The position numbers were made by a program, and so were the translations under genes. From assembly GCA_047967505.1 (NCBI GenBank), contig CM106538.1: 64,000 nucleotides of DNA. One strand, given 5' to 3'. Of the stretch, positions 22,101 to 33,900 are shown piece by piece. How positions within the stretch are numbered: position 1 is the first letter of the stretch; the number at the start of each line of letters is the position of its first letter. The notes below the pieces were generated by a model, which did no database searches, was not told the origin of the DNA, and saw only the letters and a program-made list of their open reading frames with translations. This DNA comes from Dipteris shenzhenensis (Eukaryota > Polypodiophyta > Polypodiopsida > Gleicheniales).

Positions 22101-22250
22101 CCCTACATGCCTTGCAAGCACATATACTTCGTGTTTATTGTTGTCTTGGGCTTAACTGAAATGGTGCATCAGTTTATGCATCAGGCTGCATTGACAAAAG
22201 TTGAATTGTTTCAAGCTCTGGGTGGTAGAAGAAACCCATCAAGTATGTAG
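19105..22250 (+). pseudogene. Mutator-like (MULE) transposase with SWIM zinc finger, three breaks
   Basis: About 1050 codons of a Mutator-superfamily transposase. The first 80 residues look like a ubiquitin/PB1-type fold, as in several MULEs. A Cys/His segment follows (CCNLDCPF, CKHCDAIPEC, then HVGFHDHPVEKG after 19900), of the WRKY/GCM/FLYWCH kind. The DDE-like core has HFDHVHRVRGW near 20390, FMADGAGANW near 20580, and the CVFHWEMS block near 20675, which matches the MULE C-x2-H between catalytic residues. The C-terminal SWIM finger is CTCLDF then CKH at 22055-22115. It is interrupted by TGA at 19867, a one-base frameshift near 21040, and TAG at 21819, all at places where homology continues. 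Terminal inverted repeats and a 9-bp TSD were not found by eye. Recent decay of an autonomous element is likely. Confidence 0.72.
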
Positions 22251-24342
22251 TGTATGGCTTGGATGCCCTTTTTTTTCAATTCCTTCAGAATCGGATAATA
22301 TATGTAGGTGTGCTTCCTTGCATGATGCTACACTAAGTTGTATTTTTTGAAGGTGGAAGAAACCCATGAAGCATTTAGTAGGCAGCCTAGATGCCTTTTT
22401 TATATTTCCTTTGGAAGCGGATGATATATATAGGTGTGCTTCCATGTTTTGGCAATGCACAAAAAAACATTTTGTACAATCATTCCAAGGGTTGGTTGGA
22501 AGATATTTTAAAGCATCAAATTTTTCTATCAACTTTTTTTTGTATGACATATGCTTTTTGTGCTATGGAGTTAATAACGTTTAGAAAAAAGGTGACTTCT
22601 GACAACATGAAGAGCAGTTAATGTAATATGTTACTATTCTCATTATTGAAAGCATTCAATGTTTTATTTTATCATTACTTTTTCACAACAAAGGAAACAT
22701 GATTTGAACATGTACTTCTGGAAACATGCTAGCCAAGATGCAGGCGAGTGGTTAAGCTTTCTTAGAGCATAAATTGTGGTAATTGGCTGTCCTGGATGAA
22801 TATGATGTGGCTGTTATTAAACAGATAACACCTTGCATTGTTGTTTGTCCACGCTCGCTTATTTGGCCTCGCTCGCTTTTTGGTAATCCTCCACACAACC
22901 TTTGCCTTGCCATGAATTTGTGGCACATATGGTTTTTGAGAGGGTGGGTTGAGGAAAAGTACACTTGGCACAAGTTTATTTATTAATCCCCAATTGGTAA
23001 TCATGGATCACCTCGGCCATTCTTAACCAAGACGATCAATGAGTAAGGGATAGGTGTAATGTGTCTTTCCATCTCCATCACCACAAAATTCATCATGATT
23101 GTCAATCCATTCACATGCATTCTTGTGCATTAGCTAGCCCTAATTAAGGTTGCCCCATTCTTTGATTCGCAAGTCAAAGAACAAAATAGTTTTGGTGCCA
23201 CACTACATAAGGATGTTGTGGACTTAAAAATACTTATAGAGGAGAACAACCAACAAGCAATCATCCTTTGTAGGATGGCCTTACAGTATGCATGCACAAG
23301 TGCTTAACAATATTATCCTTGACTCAATCATAATTGGGTCTCATTCATAAGGGAAAACTCTCCCCTGTATGGTAGGTTTGAATGGCTCAATTAATGAATG
23401 AAAAAGGCAATGACCCCTCTAGGCAAGGTTTCTCCTCATAGGCTTTCTCTTCTAGGTTGGAATGGTGATCATATTGCATTTACTTAATTCATAAATGAAG
23501 GTAGGTCATTGCTTTCAAGACAAATGAAATTTGTATATATGAATCCTCATGGACTCTTGACATCGTGGATTGTTCTTCACTCCTTACCCTCTACTCCTTT
23601 GAAAGCCTCTCTCTCTCTCTCTCTCTCTCTCATACCATTGCAAATTGATTGGGTAATATTACCTACTTAGGAGAGATATTTAGAATCTTTGAAAGATTTC
23701 GCTTTAGTATTTACTCATGGAGTGCTTTACTCATGAGTATAGGTTTTTCTAAAATAAGCCAAAAAAGCTGTGATACTTCTCCCAACACAAATAACAAAAA
23801 AACTCCAAGAAATGACCGATCTCATGGGTGATAATGTACCTAAAAAAGACTCCTAATTTTAAGATTTTTTGTATATGGATCAAAGGAATATAAAGTTAAA
23901 TCTTGAAAAAAACATAATGATATGAGTTTCTAGTATGCTTTTTTAATTAGAAAAAACGTGATATGGAGGTAGTACTGTATCTTTTCAGCAAGCAATTTTC
24001 TACTAGCAAAGAGTGGTGTCATCTAAAGGTATTTATTTCTTATATTTGTTCCAAAATCTATCATGAAAGCAACCAAGCTTGAGCCACTTGTATGGTTGAA
24101 GGAGGTTAAGGAAGTTGAAAAATCAAGCAAGAAAATTGACTACAAGAAGTGCACAAAGAAAGAAAAGGGTTTTTGGGGAAGGTAAAAAATATGTTGGACA
24201 AAAGGATGTATCATGGTGGGTGAAATTATTTTATGACCAAGATCAAATTCTTGGTAAACTCTAAATAAAGGAATGGGATATGGTCAATCCTTTTTTTGGG
24301 CCAGTTATAAGTCAAAGACAATATCCCTTTCAAATAGATTTT
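22251..24342. other. No gene recognised; CT microsatellite at 23607-23631
   Basis: AT-rich. Between 22260 and 22470 two diverged segments (tggaagaaacccat, ggatgatatatgtaggtgtg) suggest a local duplication of about 120 bp after the MULE gene. A (CT)12 microsatellite lies at 23607-23631. Reading frames are short and without motifs. Confidence 0.5.
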
Positions 24343-24981
24343 TTATAGTAAAGATGGATAACCCCTTGTGCAATATACCCCAACAAGGGAAGGCCGAGGC
24401 CTAAAACTGAATAGCTTGAAGAGACGTGGAGCGGATACCCCCAATAGACTAAAGAGGGTCATCTTGTGGTTACATTGGCAGAGGATGATAACCTTGGGCA
24501 TCCAATTCAAATTTGTAGAGTCATTGGATTGCACAAGGAAGAAAATGGAAATAATATATTGTCTATCACAATACATTGGTATAAAATAAATTATGAATCT
24601 TCCTTCAAACAAAAATATAGCTTGGAAAAGATAAGTGGGCTACACGAAAGATCAAGGAAAAGGAGCAAAAAACATATAGCACTAGTACACTTAGTCTTGA
24701 TGAAGTGGAAATACTTGCATATGGCTTTACTCTTACAAAGGCAGGACATCTCAGAAATCGACTATAAAATATTTCGATCAGAAAAATTCCATGCTTGCAA
24801 GAGAGCAAGGAAACAAATATGCACCTGGAGTCAAGCACAAAGTTTGGAGAGGCATGCTCTTCATCTTGAAGAAGGCAATGTTATTGTTGATAGTGTAGCA
24901 AAAGATCCTTCTTCCACTTCATCTAAAGATGAAACCAATGTAACCAATGATATTGATGCTCAAGAAACTATCAAAGAGTAG
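24343..24981 (+). pseudogene. Possible relative of the C-terminal region of the DUF7869-like gene
   Basis: The frame 24466-24978 contains DDNLGHPIQICRVIGLHKEE and ITIHWYKI. These align in spacing with GGPIWVAKVDKIERDDKG and FTTLWYEP in the C-terminal part of the DUF7869-like gene at 54.4 kb. A basic stretch and an acidic Ser/Thr-rich tail follow. It stands on the plus strand while the nearby catalytic-type fragment (25.2-25.5 kb) is on the minus strand. The match is weak and could be chance. Confidence 0.3.
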
Positions 24982-25169
24982 GCAATTTTGAAAATGTACA
25001 AGAGGACATTTTGTTGTTACCTAGTAGCAATCACTTTCCAATGGTTTTTTAAATTTAGAAAATATAATCTATGATCTTTACTTCCAATAATACCACAATT
25101 ATCTTTCTATTTGAGATTCATGATTATGTTAAATTTAGGCCCTTCCAAGTGACATCATTATTGGCAATG

Positions 25170-25500
25170 TACAAGCATCATGTCGAGAATGCCTCTTTGC
25201 AAATGCACTAAAAATTTGGTCAATATGATCATGAGTATAAATGACAAGTAGAGATTTTACTTTCACTTTGTGGAACACTCCTAAATAGAAGAACAATCCG
25301 ATTCTTATTATCTCGAGCAGTGTTGTCAAGTTTGAAGACAAAGTACCTTTGGCAATGCATGTTCCCAGCAAATGAATTATTGTAATTGTCAAATTTGGAT
25401 ATCATGCACCTTTGGATAAGCAAGTAAGACTTTAGGATGCATCCAATCATTGTAAATAAAGCACCAACCAAATTCATTTGCACTAGAGTATCCCCTGTCA
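25170..25500 (-). pseudogene. DUF7869-like fragment (second copy)
   Basis: Two minus-strand frames show LDNTARDNKNRIV (near 25330) and KVKVKSLLVIYTHDHIDQIF followed by SAF (near 25210-25270). They correspond to ADNCWRENKNKY and VEVGFLLVGHTHEDIDQIF in the copy at 29.4-30.1 kb. The frame shifts between the two motifs. Both copies share the spacing between the DN-NKN motif and the HT(H/D)(E/D)-IDQIF motif, so the relationship is convincing although the copy is badly decayed. Confidence 0.55.
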
Positions 25501-25559
25501 TCCTTTGGTGACCTAGAGGGTGCTATTCAAGCATCACACAAAGTGTTTTGTCTTCTCTT

Positions 25560-27049
25560 TTGATAGCTACTACTAGTGGGCCTAGGTTTTTTATAGAGCT
25601 CACCATCTCTTTAGCCCTTACATTGCACAGCAAGATTGATGCCAAGTGTTAGTAGAGATTCGGTTCATGATATTAGGTTCCAAAGAATCAGCTACCAGAT
25701 AATATATGGGTCAAGTGTTGTTTCGATTCTACTACACTCAAAGGTTTTGCACATTCTTTCTTTTCAACAGAAGGAGATGTACATCAAGATAAGGTAGTAA
25801 TGGCTATTATAAACAAAGATATCCTCTTTCACTATGTTCAATGGTTGAAGACACATGCATTGATTGGTTTTGTGCATGGTCCACATCCAAGGCTAGTTGT
25901 CTATTTGGATACCTAGACTAGATCAAATTGGTTCAAAAGTGGCTAGATTGTTAAAACGATCTAATACCTTAAAAGAAGATATTTTCCCTTTCTTTTTTAG
26001 AAGCCAGAGATGGCTTTGAAAATTAATAATTGTACGTTATGGTTCATTAGAAATCCACCATTATATGTGGAAAGTTGGCCCACTTCTATTCCCCTTGCCT
26101 TTCACAGTTAGATAAAGTGCATGTTCTCATAGATTTGAGCAAGGATGAGGTGAGGATCTCCTAGAAAAATTATTGATATTGTCCAAGTCAGCTTCATAGC
26201 CAAGAGTCCAGCCCCTTGTTTATAAGAATTTGCCAGTCTAGGCCACACAATTAAATGTCCAAACATGAAAGGAAATAAGGAACAACAATCTATAGGTTTT
26301 ATACTTTTGAAGCGAAGTTCTCCTCCATCTCAATAATGGTAGGAAGTAAGAAAATTGGAAAAGACTACTTCTCAAGGGACTACTTTGGAGAAGGCCATTT
26401 TGAAGGGAAAACAAGCTGTCAGTAATTCCCACAATGGATAACAATTTCAGCCTCTTATATTAGGTCGAAGATGAGCAGGATGGAGATGTTACTCTATGTA
26501 ATAGCCATCTGATCTATATTCAGAGAAATTAGTAGAGGGGACAGTTTTGCATGGAACATCTAATGAAGATGTGAATATCGTGTCCAATGCTTGGCTAATG
26601 AGGCAAGTGGCATTGTCATTTCAAATAATATTGTCTGTCTAGATGAAGGCATGACAACCACAATCAACATTTCTAAGAAACAAAAAGATGAAATCAGGAG
26701 CCAAAATTTGAAGATCTCTATCTTGTATTGAGAGCTAGAGTTGTGAAAGGTTTTAATGGCTTTTGGCTCACTAAGCTTATGTATTTGTATAGTGATGAAT
26801 TTCTAATAATCCATAATTTCCTCAAAAGAAAGAATATAAATTCGAGAAAGCATGTGACATGCAATATAGCAAGGAAGGATTAACTTAAGGTTGTGTGCTA
26901 TTGGATTTGCATTTAAGGATAGTGAAATCTCAAAAAGGAAAACTTGAGGATCGAAACCTAAACACATATGTGCTGGTCTTCAAAATAGATGCTGTGTGAG
27001 ACCCTATATATAGATATAAAAAAACTAGTAAAAAATATATGAAAATAAT
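25560..27049. other. No gene recognised
   Basis: AT-rich sequence with only short frames. Parts on the minus strand may be further decayed DUF7869-like sequence, but I could not identify a motif. Confidence 0.45.
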
Positions 27050-27345
27050 TGGAAATATCTATGTGCCAGTGGGGAGTCTACTTATGCCGACTTGTAACCA
27101 CTCACATATAGGTATAAAATACCTTTGAACCATGTGCCAGTGGGTGATCCGCATATGCCGATCGGTAACCACTCACACATGGAAAATGTTAGGTTGTAGC
27201 TTATATGTACTTATTAGTTATAAGAAAATACTTGGCTTTCGCCGGTTGTGGCTTGCATTTGCTAGCTGATAACAACTTGATGAAAGTCTAGCCGGTTGTG
27301 GAGCTCGCAATTGCTAGCTTGTATCAACCCACACATTATACGTTA
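27050..27345. repeat. Two adjacent pairs of direct repeats
   Basis: The phrase atgtgccagtggg...atgccga...gtaaccactcaca occurs at about 27060-27110 and again at 27130-27180. Then gccggttgtgg...tgctagct...tatcaac occurs at about 27240-27285 and 27290-27335. All four share a similar length and layout. This may be part of an LTR belonging to the copia relic that follows, but no second LTR was found. Confidence 0.55.
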
Positions 27346-27499
27346 GAGATCATTGCAGACTAAGTTTGCTTGTAAGAGGAATGAGAGAAAAGTCCTACAT
27401 TATCTCAGAACAATTAGTTGATATTATATAGGTATGAAATAAATGCCTAGACTTACATTAGATATTTTCTAACCTAAGTAGTATCCTTGACTTCATTTG

Positions 27500-29390
27500 T
27501 TCAAACAAATTTTTTTGTTAAGTGCAAATGTAGATATTGCTGGCTACTGCACTAGTGTGTGTGAAATACCGACATTCACGTAGAGAGCATGACAACTTAT
27601 AGGCTTTCTTCTCATCACAATAGCCTAAGAAGATACATTTGGTGCTTTTTTGTTGTAGCTTGTTTCTCTCTTTGTCTAGTACATGCGCATAGGATTCACA
27701 CCCAAACATTGTAAAGTGGGAGACAGATGGCTTCTTACTGCTGTAAGCCTCATGTGGTGTTTTACCTTTGAGTGCCTTTGTATAGCTGTGACGATTAAGG
27801 ATGTAAACCGTAGTATTGATAGCCTTAACCCAAAAGTGGTTTGGCAGTCCAGCACCTTTCAACATACACCTCCCCATCTCCACAATGGTCTGCATTCAAC
27901 ATTTAACAATCGAATTTTGCTGAGGGTATGTGGTGTCATCATTTGTCGCTTGATCCCTTTAATCTTGCAAAAATCTCCAAACTCTGTGGAAACAAACTCA
28001 CCATCACCATCCGATCTGAATTTCTTCACTTTTCTCCCTGTTTCATTTTCAACAAGCTGTAGCCATTCTTTCAATTTACCAAAAGCTTGAGCCTTTTTGC
28101 GAAGAAAGTACACCCACATCTTCCTACTATAGTCGTCAACAATCAATAAAAAATAGGAAGATCCCCCCAGGCCTGTGTAGGCATCTTACTGCACAAGTCA
28201 ACATGCACCAACTCTAGAGGATTTTTTGCTCTATTCTTGCTTCTTGTGGGAATGCCTTTCTTTGTTGCTTGCCCATCATGCAAGCTTCACATGGTTCTTT
28301 GAATTCTGCTACTGTAGGTAAGTGAACAACCATTTCTTGCTTCTGCATCTCCTTCAGCACTGCAAGACCGATGTGCCCAAATCTTTCATGCCAAAGTCTG
28401 CTTGTGTCCACTCCAGCAGTGGCTATAAGAGCACTTAGATCATACAGGCTGTTCCTCCTTACTCCTATGCCAACAAGATTTCCAGCACTATCTAGAATTT
28501 TTTCTCTTATCTTGTTGAACCTCACCTCATGGTCAAGGTCAGTTATGGAAGCAACTAATAGCAAATCTCTCTTGATTTGTGGAACATAGAGCACATTAGA
28601 TAGTTTCTTAACATCTCCGTTTACAAAAACAAATGAAACCATACATGTATCCTCAAGAGGGCATTTTGCGTTATTTCCAACCATCACGGTGATGGGTTCC
28701 TGTAGAGGTTGCATAGAACAATATAGACCCTTCTTGTAGGTCATGTGATGGGAGGCACCACTATCCACCAACACCCATGAATTAGTGGTTGACGCTTCTT
28801 GAACTGAGGAATACTCTTCCTCAATGGCCAGAAATAGATCCAACTCTACTTCCATTGTGTTAGTTGTCTCTTTTCCCTTATCTGTCTTCTTCAGGGTACC
28901 ATTCTTGTCATCTGCTTTCTTAACCCGACAATCTGCAATTGCATGGCCCTTCTTCTTGCAGTAGAAGCATTCTCCTTGAAACTTCTTTTTGCCACCCTTC
29001 TTCTTTTGTCACCACTAGTAGAGGACTCACCTTTGGTGGAGGAACCACCTTTGCCTTTTGTAGTGGCAAAGAACACATCATCCCCATTGCTGCTTCCATC
29101 TCGAGCTTTAAGCCTCAATTCCTCCTCCATAAGTAAAGCACAGAACTCCTCAAATGACAATGGTTGGGGTCTCACCTGAGTGTTAAGTGCTGTTACCAGT
29201 CCATCAAACCTTGGTGGACATATTCGGAGACATCATCGAGCTAGCTCTTTGCTAGTATTTTGTATCCCAGCACCAGCCATGTGTTCACATAGATTTTTGA
29301 TTCGAGTTATGAACGCCTCCACTGTCTCTCCTTAATTAAACTTCTCAGCCATGTCAAGACACCATCAAAGCAAAGGATGTTAAAATGTAA
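27500..29390 (-). mobile_element. Ty1/copia relic (Copia-4): gag end to integrase
   Basis: Minus-strand copia sequence, 5' part at high coordinates. It includes gag text FEEFCALLMEEELRLKARDG (near 29110), a zinc knuckle CFYCKKKGHAIADC (near 28930-28975, reached by a frameshift), protease SWVLVDSGASHHMT (near 28770), the gag-pre-integrase HERFGHIGL and CEACMMGKQ (28270-28390), integrase VDDYSRKMWVYFL and KFRSDGDGEFVSTEF (28000-28145), and the integrase C region FGCESYAHV and KCIFLGYCDEKKAY (27590-27700). Reverse transcriptase and RNase H are missing, and no LTR pair is recognised. Frame breaks lie near 28150-28210 and 27900. Its gag is closest to that of Copia-1 in this window. Confidence 0.8.
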
Positions 29391-30607
29391 GACATGTGAT
29401 GAATTAAAAAATGCCATTGAACATCGTAAATGTGAGCAATAGCGAGGAAGATATATTAAATGGTGATCAATCCATTTACATCATGTACAAGATGCTCAAA
29501 AGTTGTATGCTTCTTGGAGAGAGGAAGCTATTTCACATGTTGATAAGTCCATGTGCATCACCATTGATGGCATGGAACAGAATACCACAACTTTGCCATG
29601 ATATAGACATATCCCACCCGCATTGGAGGGCAAACGTGGACTAAAAACACACTTGTGTGGAGTATTAGTACATGGATACCGAATCTTTTGTGATGTATGT
29701 ATTGATATTTTCCATGACCATGATAGTAACCAGGTTGTTACATCAATCATGAAAGCAATAAGAAAGGTCAGAGATGCTCACGGATGTTTACCTAACACAT
29801 TGCGAATACAAGCTGATAATTGTTGGAGAGAGAACAAGAATAAATATATATTTGCTTTATGCTCTATGCTGGTTGGTTTGAAAACATTTGAAGAAGTGGA
29901 AGTTGGCTTTCTTCTTGTTGGCCATACACATGAAGACATAGATCAAATCTTCAGTGTTATCTCTAGTGAGTTGAAGTCAATGGATTTTTTGACAATGGAG
30001 GATATGCTATTTCAAATTGGGAAAAAAATTGGAGGGTCTCGCAAGAAAGAATCATAAGTGGCTATCTTGGAGAGGATGGTAGATTGGAGAGCATTCATAG
30101 AGCCACATTTACAAGTAGGAGATGATGCCCTCATAGGACACACAAATCCACACTACTTTTGGTTTCACATGCATAACAATATTCCAGTGATGCAATGGAA
30201 GCACTACTCAGTAGATGGAGATCATTTATGGGGTGAGTCATATGCTTTATTACAACAAATAATTCCATTGGAGGAAACTAGATTTGTTCTTGCAAAAAAC
30301 AAATCACTTGACATAGATGAAATAAAAGGCTTGAAAGCCTTCATTAAACATCTTTAAAGTATGATGCAAAAATATCCAGAGCAATCAACTAAGAATTTGG
30401 AGACAATTAAATCAACTACAGCACTTATCCAATCTTTAAAAAGACAAGAAAACTTAATGAGCATTAAATGCTGTGAATCCTTTTGGCTGGAACAAGCTAG
30501 GTCACCAAGTTTTCCTTTGGATATAAATATGTTAGTAGATATGGAGGAAGCAGAGGAATGCCTTTTACCTCAAAAATATTGTGGCAGGAAGGGAGACAAA
30601 CCCTTAC
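29371..30607 (+). pseudogene. DUF7869-like gene, 5' part, split by the CACTA element
   Basis: One frame can be read from about 29371 to 30607 through several stops (29440s, 29590s, TAA at 30055 and TAA at 30355). It contains YASWREEAISHV, the DGMEQNTT motif near 29560, GLKTHLCGVLVHGYR, ADNCWRENKNKY near 29810, and GFLLVGHTHEDIDQIFSVIS near 29910-29965. The set D..., DN-NKN and H-T-H-E-D-I-D is that of an uncharacterised eukaryotic family (I believe DUF7869), which I suspect is an RNase H-fold, transposon-derived protein; no function is established. It stops at the CACTA insertion point and continues in the same frame at 54306. The many stops say it was already, or has since become, a pseudogene. 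Confidence 0.62.
30605..30607. repeat. CACTA target-site duplication, left copy
   Basis: The 3-bp tac at 30605-30607 is matched by tac at 54303-54305, directly after the other end of the element. Three-base duplications are diagnostic of CACTA transposition. Confidence 0.85.
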
Positions 30608-30655
30608 CACTACTACACACGGATCCTATTGCGACATTTACGTACCGATATTTAG
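30608..30655 (+). repeat. CACTA left terminal repeat
   Basis: Begins CACTACTACACACGG. The match to the right terminus is strongest in the first six bases and then loose, which suggests age. Confidence 0.7.
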
Positions 30656-30689
30656 CGCATGCGGGGTGCTAATCGTCAATATGAAAAGC

Positions 30690-30830
30690 GTGTCTCGTAA
30701 AGCGTCGCTATATAGTGACATTAGATAAACATCGCTATATAGCGACTATTACAAAAGTCGCTATATAGCGACTTATCAGTGTCGCTATATAGCGACACTA
30801 AGATACTATTTTATAGCGACGTTTTCCAGT
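30690..30830. repeat. Left subterminal array of gtcgctatatagcgac
   Basis: Four copies of the perfect 16-bp palindrome gtcgctatatagcgac or one-base variants, plus a half copy ttatagcgacgtt. In En/Spm such arrays are the binding sites of the element-encoded TNPA protein. The motif here has a TATA-like centre. Confidence 0.85.
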
Positions 30831-30994
30831 TTGTTTTTTAAATTCATATAGGCCTTAAAAGTTAGTTTTTTCCAATGAATTTTTTTTTTAAATTTTCATA
30901 CATGTTTGATCTTATAGAGAATAAAAATATGAGAGCATGTACATCAAGCCTTTGAAGCTCATATATTCATGTCCAAGTTTGAGATGAAAAAAAT

Positions 30995-33900
30995 TCAATT
31001 AAGAGCATTTACATCAACAGTTTCATCTTGAGCCAAGTCTAAGGCGCCAAACAAGTCTATCTCCAACTCTATACCGAGTTGATCTCCTATATCATCATCG
31101 TACTCTAGCATCGTACGTTCATCGAAAAGTACTTGATCATCTTCTTCAATAAAGTGTGGTGATTCTTGATGATCGTTGTCTTCTTCCTCAATACTGTGAT
31201 CTCCATCTTTCTCCCGTGTGATGTCATTATGCGCATCTTCCTCTTGGCTCATATTGTGATCTTCATCTTCTTCGCTAGATTCATCGGGATCAATTGGATC
31301 CGGCATTGGTAGTGGCATCTCCATATCCACATCTCTATCTTCAAAAATTTGCTTACTTCGTGGTGCAATTTGGATCATGTACAACCATCTTCGATCAGAA
31401 CGATCTGGATGCAAAACCACCTATATTGAAGATGGGTGCCAAATGTCATCAATTATATATATGAAATTATGCTCAAGTACATGTATCAATGGATCTTTAA
31501 AAACTAAAGCTTTGATTAATTAAATCATTAGTATGCACTTGCTCACAGTGCTCGGGAAGAACAAAAGTATCATTTTCATCGGTCCAATGTTTGGTGGAGT
31601 CTATTGCAAAGAAACCGCTACTATCTTTTCTCACTGTCGCATGGGGACCGTTGTAAATAGTTCTAAACCATTTTACATCAAGAATGAAAATACTAAATCG
31701 TCTGAAATCAACTTCATAGATGTCACGTATGGTTCCACAATAATCCAACTGCGAGAAGAGAAAATTGGTATCCGAAGCACTTGCTCGGCTATCTTGTGTG
31801 AAGTTAGCCATGAATCCACAATCATACGTGACTCTCTTTGAATCGATGCGTTCCATGTGAAAATGTCATCCATATGACCATAATGCACTGTACTTTTTGT
31901 ACTGTAAAAGAGCATCATTAAAACAATGAAGATGCATCTATTTTATAGCATATATTGCCACAAATAATTACTTAACTATGTCAAGAGGTAAGAAACTTAC
32001 ATGCACCATACATCCAGATGATAACTCTCGCTCGTGCTTGTTTATTGTCTCTCCATCGTGTTTGGCTTTACGTAAAGCTAGTTGTAGCCAATCAAGTGAT
32101 GTGAGTGGGGAGAAGAGCCAGATCCCGTGGATATGGTTGCGATCGCCTATACATTACTCTGAATCTCGTCCTTGCATTTATTCTTTCTACTTTGGCCACT
32201 TCATATCTCTCAATCCACTTCTGCATCTCAGGGCTATTGAGGATACAAAACTTATTGAATTTCTCCATTTTCTCTTCGCTCATCTTTCTTTCAATCCCTT
32301 TTCCTTGGGGAACCTCGCCAACGATGCGATCATCATCCTTGTTATGCCAAGCTTGCGGCATATCGGGATCTGTGGATGCAAGAAACTCTGTGATATATAC
32401 TAATGACTCTTGCACAAGCCATCCCTTTGCAATGCTTGCTTCTAGTCTTGCTCTTTGTCTTACAAATCCCTTTAAAGTTTTCATAAACTACTCGAGAAAA
32501 AACATCCATCGACTATGAACGGTACTTGCAATAGCCACCTCATCAAATATGTGCACAAGCAAGTGGACTTGAGTTGTCATGATGCTCGAGGGAAAGTGCT
32601 TCTCAAGCAAGCATACGGCTTCGATGGATTCCACCCTAGCCTTCTCGATGCTCGATATGGAGGTCTCTTTTTGAGATGTCCACCTATTTCACATGTCCAT
32701 GTAAGATATTTTCATATTCAGTATACAGATTAATCAGCCTAAATTGAAGAAAATGCAATCAATGCGATTTGATAGTAAGCATACCTCACAATACCACAGA
32801 TCTTGAATATAGCATTTCTAACATCTTCTTGTAAGCATCCTTTTATTGTAATTGGGAGGATGAACTATCAAAGCAACAAAGAAGTCATGTCAACAATATA
32901 ACATAATCATAATTTCGCTAATGTATCATGATTATCAGTACACTAATTCTACTTAGAATACTTGTAAGACCTTGTGCCAATCATGGGACTTGAGCCCACT
33001 AAGCTTATTGTCCTTTGAAAATGCTCCTTTCAGGCAACGCATGTACCTTGTCAGTGTTTGAAAAGAGGCAATGTCTGCCTTGATCGATGCCTCCTCCCTT
33101 GTAGAGAGGATCCACGTTGCTTTTGGGAGGACAACTTTTCCCGAAGCATGCACTTGGGGCCACAAACAAGACATCCTATTCATAGCACGCAAGTCTTCTT
33201 GCACTCCTCTTGAGTCTTTGGAACCAACCAAGTGTGCCCAAATAGTAGTCCCCACATTCTTAAAGATATGCATGGGATCCAAGAGATGATTGATTTGTAA
33301 CTGACCCCAATAAGGAAGCTCGTGAAAGATCGATAGCCTCTTCATACCAGGAGGAGGTTCCTCTCCATTTGCCCTCCAAGCTTGAATCCAATCACTTGCC
33401 TTCAAATATGATGGTGGTGGATCAAGCTGACCTCCACGTGCGAGATGGTCGAGTGGAAGGTATCGAGCATGACCTTCATAAACATTTTTCCTCATATGTT
33501 TGGAGTAGTGTGCAAGCGATTTCAAAACCGGTCCACAAACAGGACAAGCATGGTACCCACTTGTAACAAGTCCTGCACGCGTGCATGAATGTGTTAGTAT
33601 AAGACATGCATGCAAAAGAGTCATAAAAGCATAATCCCTCATTATAAATGTAGAGACACAACCATGTACTTGCGCACTCTCCATATCCTAGGTAGTCATG
33701 CATGGTCCACATCAGGATACCCCTGACAAATATCATTGTTATGTCTAGGAGCTCTGGAAATATCAAAGACCTGCACTTCTCTCCATAATATCTGTAACTC
33801 CTTTATCAAAGGTGCCATGTACACGTCCATATTTTTTGCCTTGTACTTTCCTGGCACAAGTAGTGCAAGCATGAGGTGTCCCTTTTTTATTGTTAGCCAT

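Noticed and set aside
24343-24612. Frames at 24343-24612 on the minus strand as genes
   Set aside because: Short, no motif, and opposite to the frame with the weak GPI-V match.
30608-30672. Extension of the DUF7869-like frame into the CACTA left end
   Set aside because: The codons after 30607 are transposon terminus; the true continuation is at 54306.
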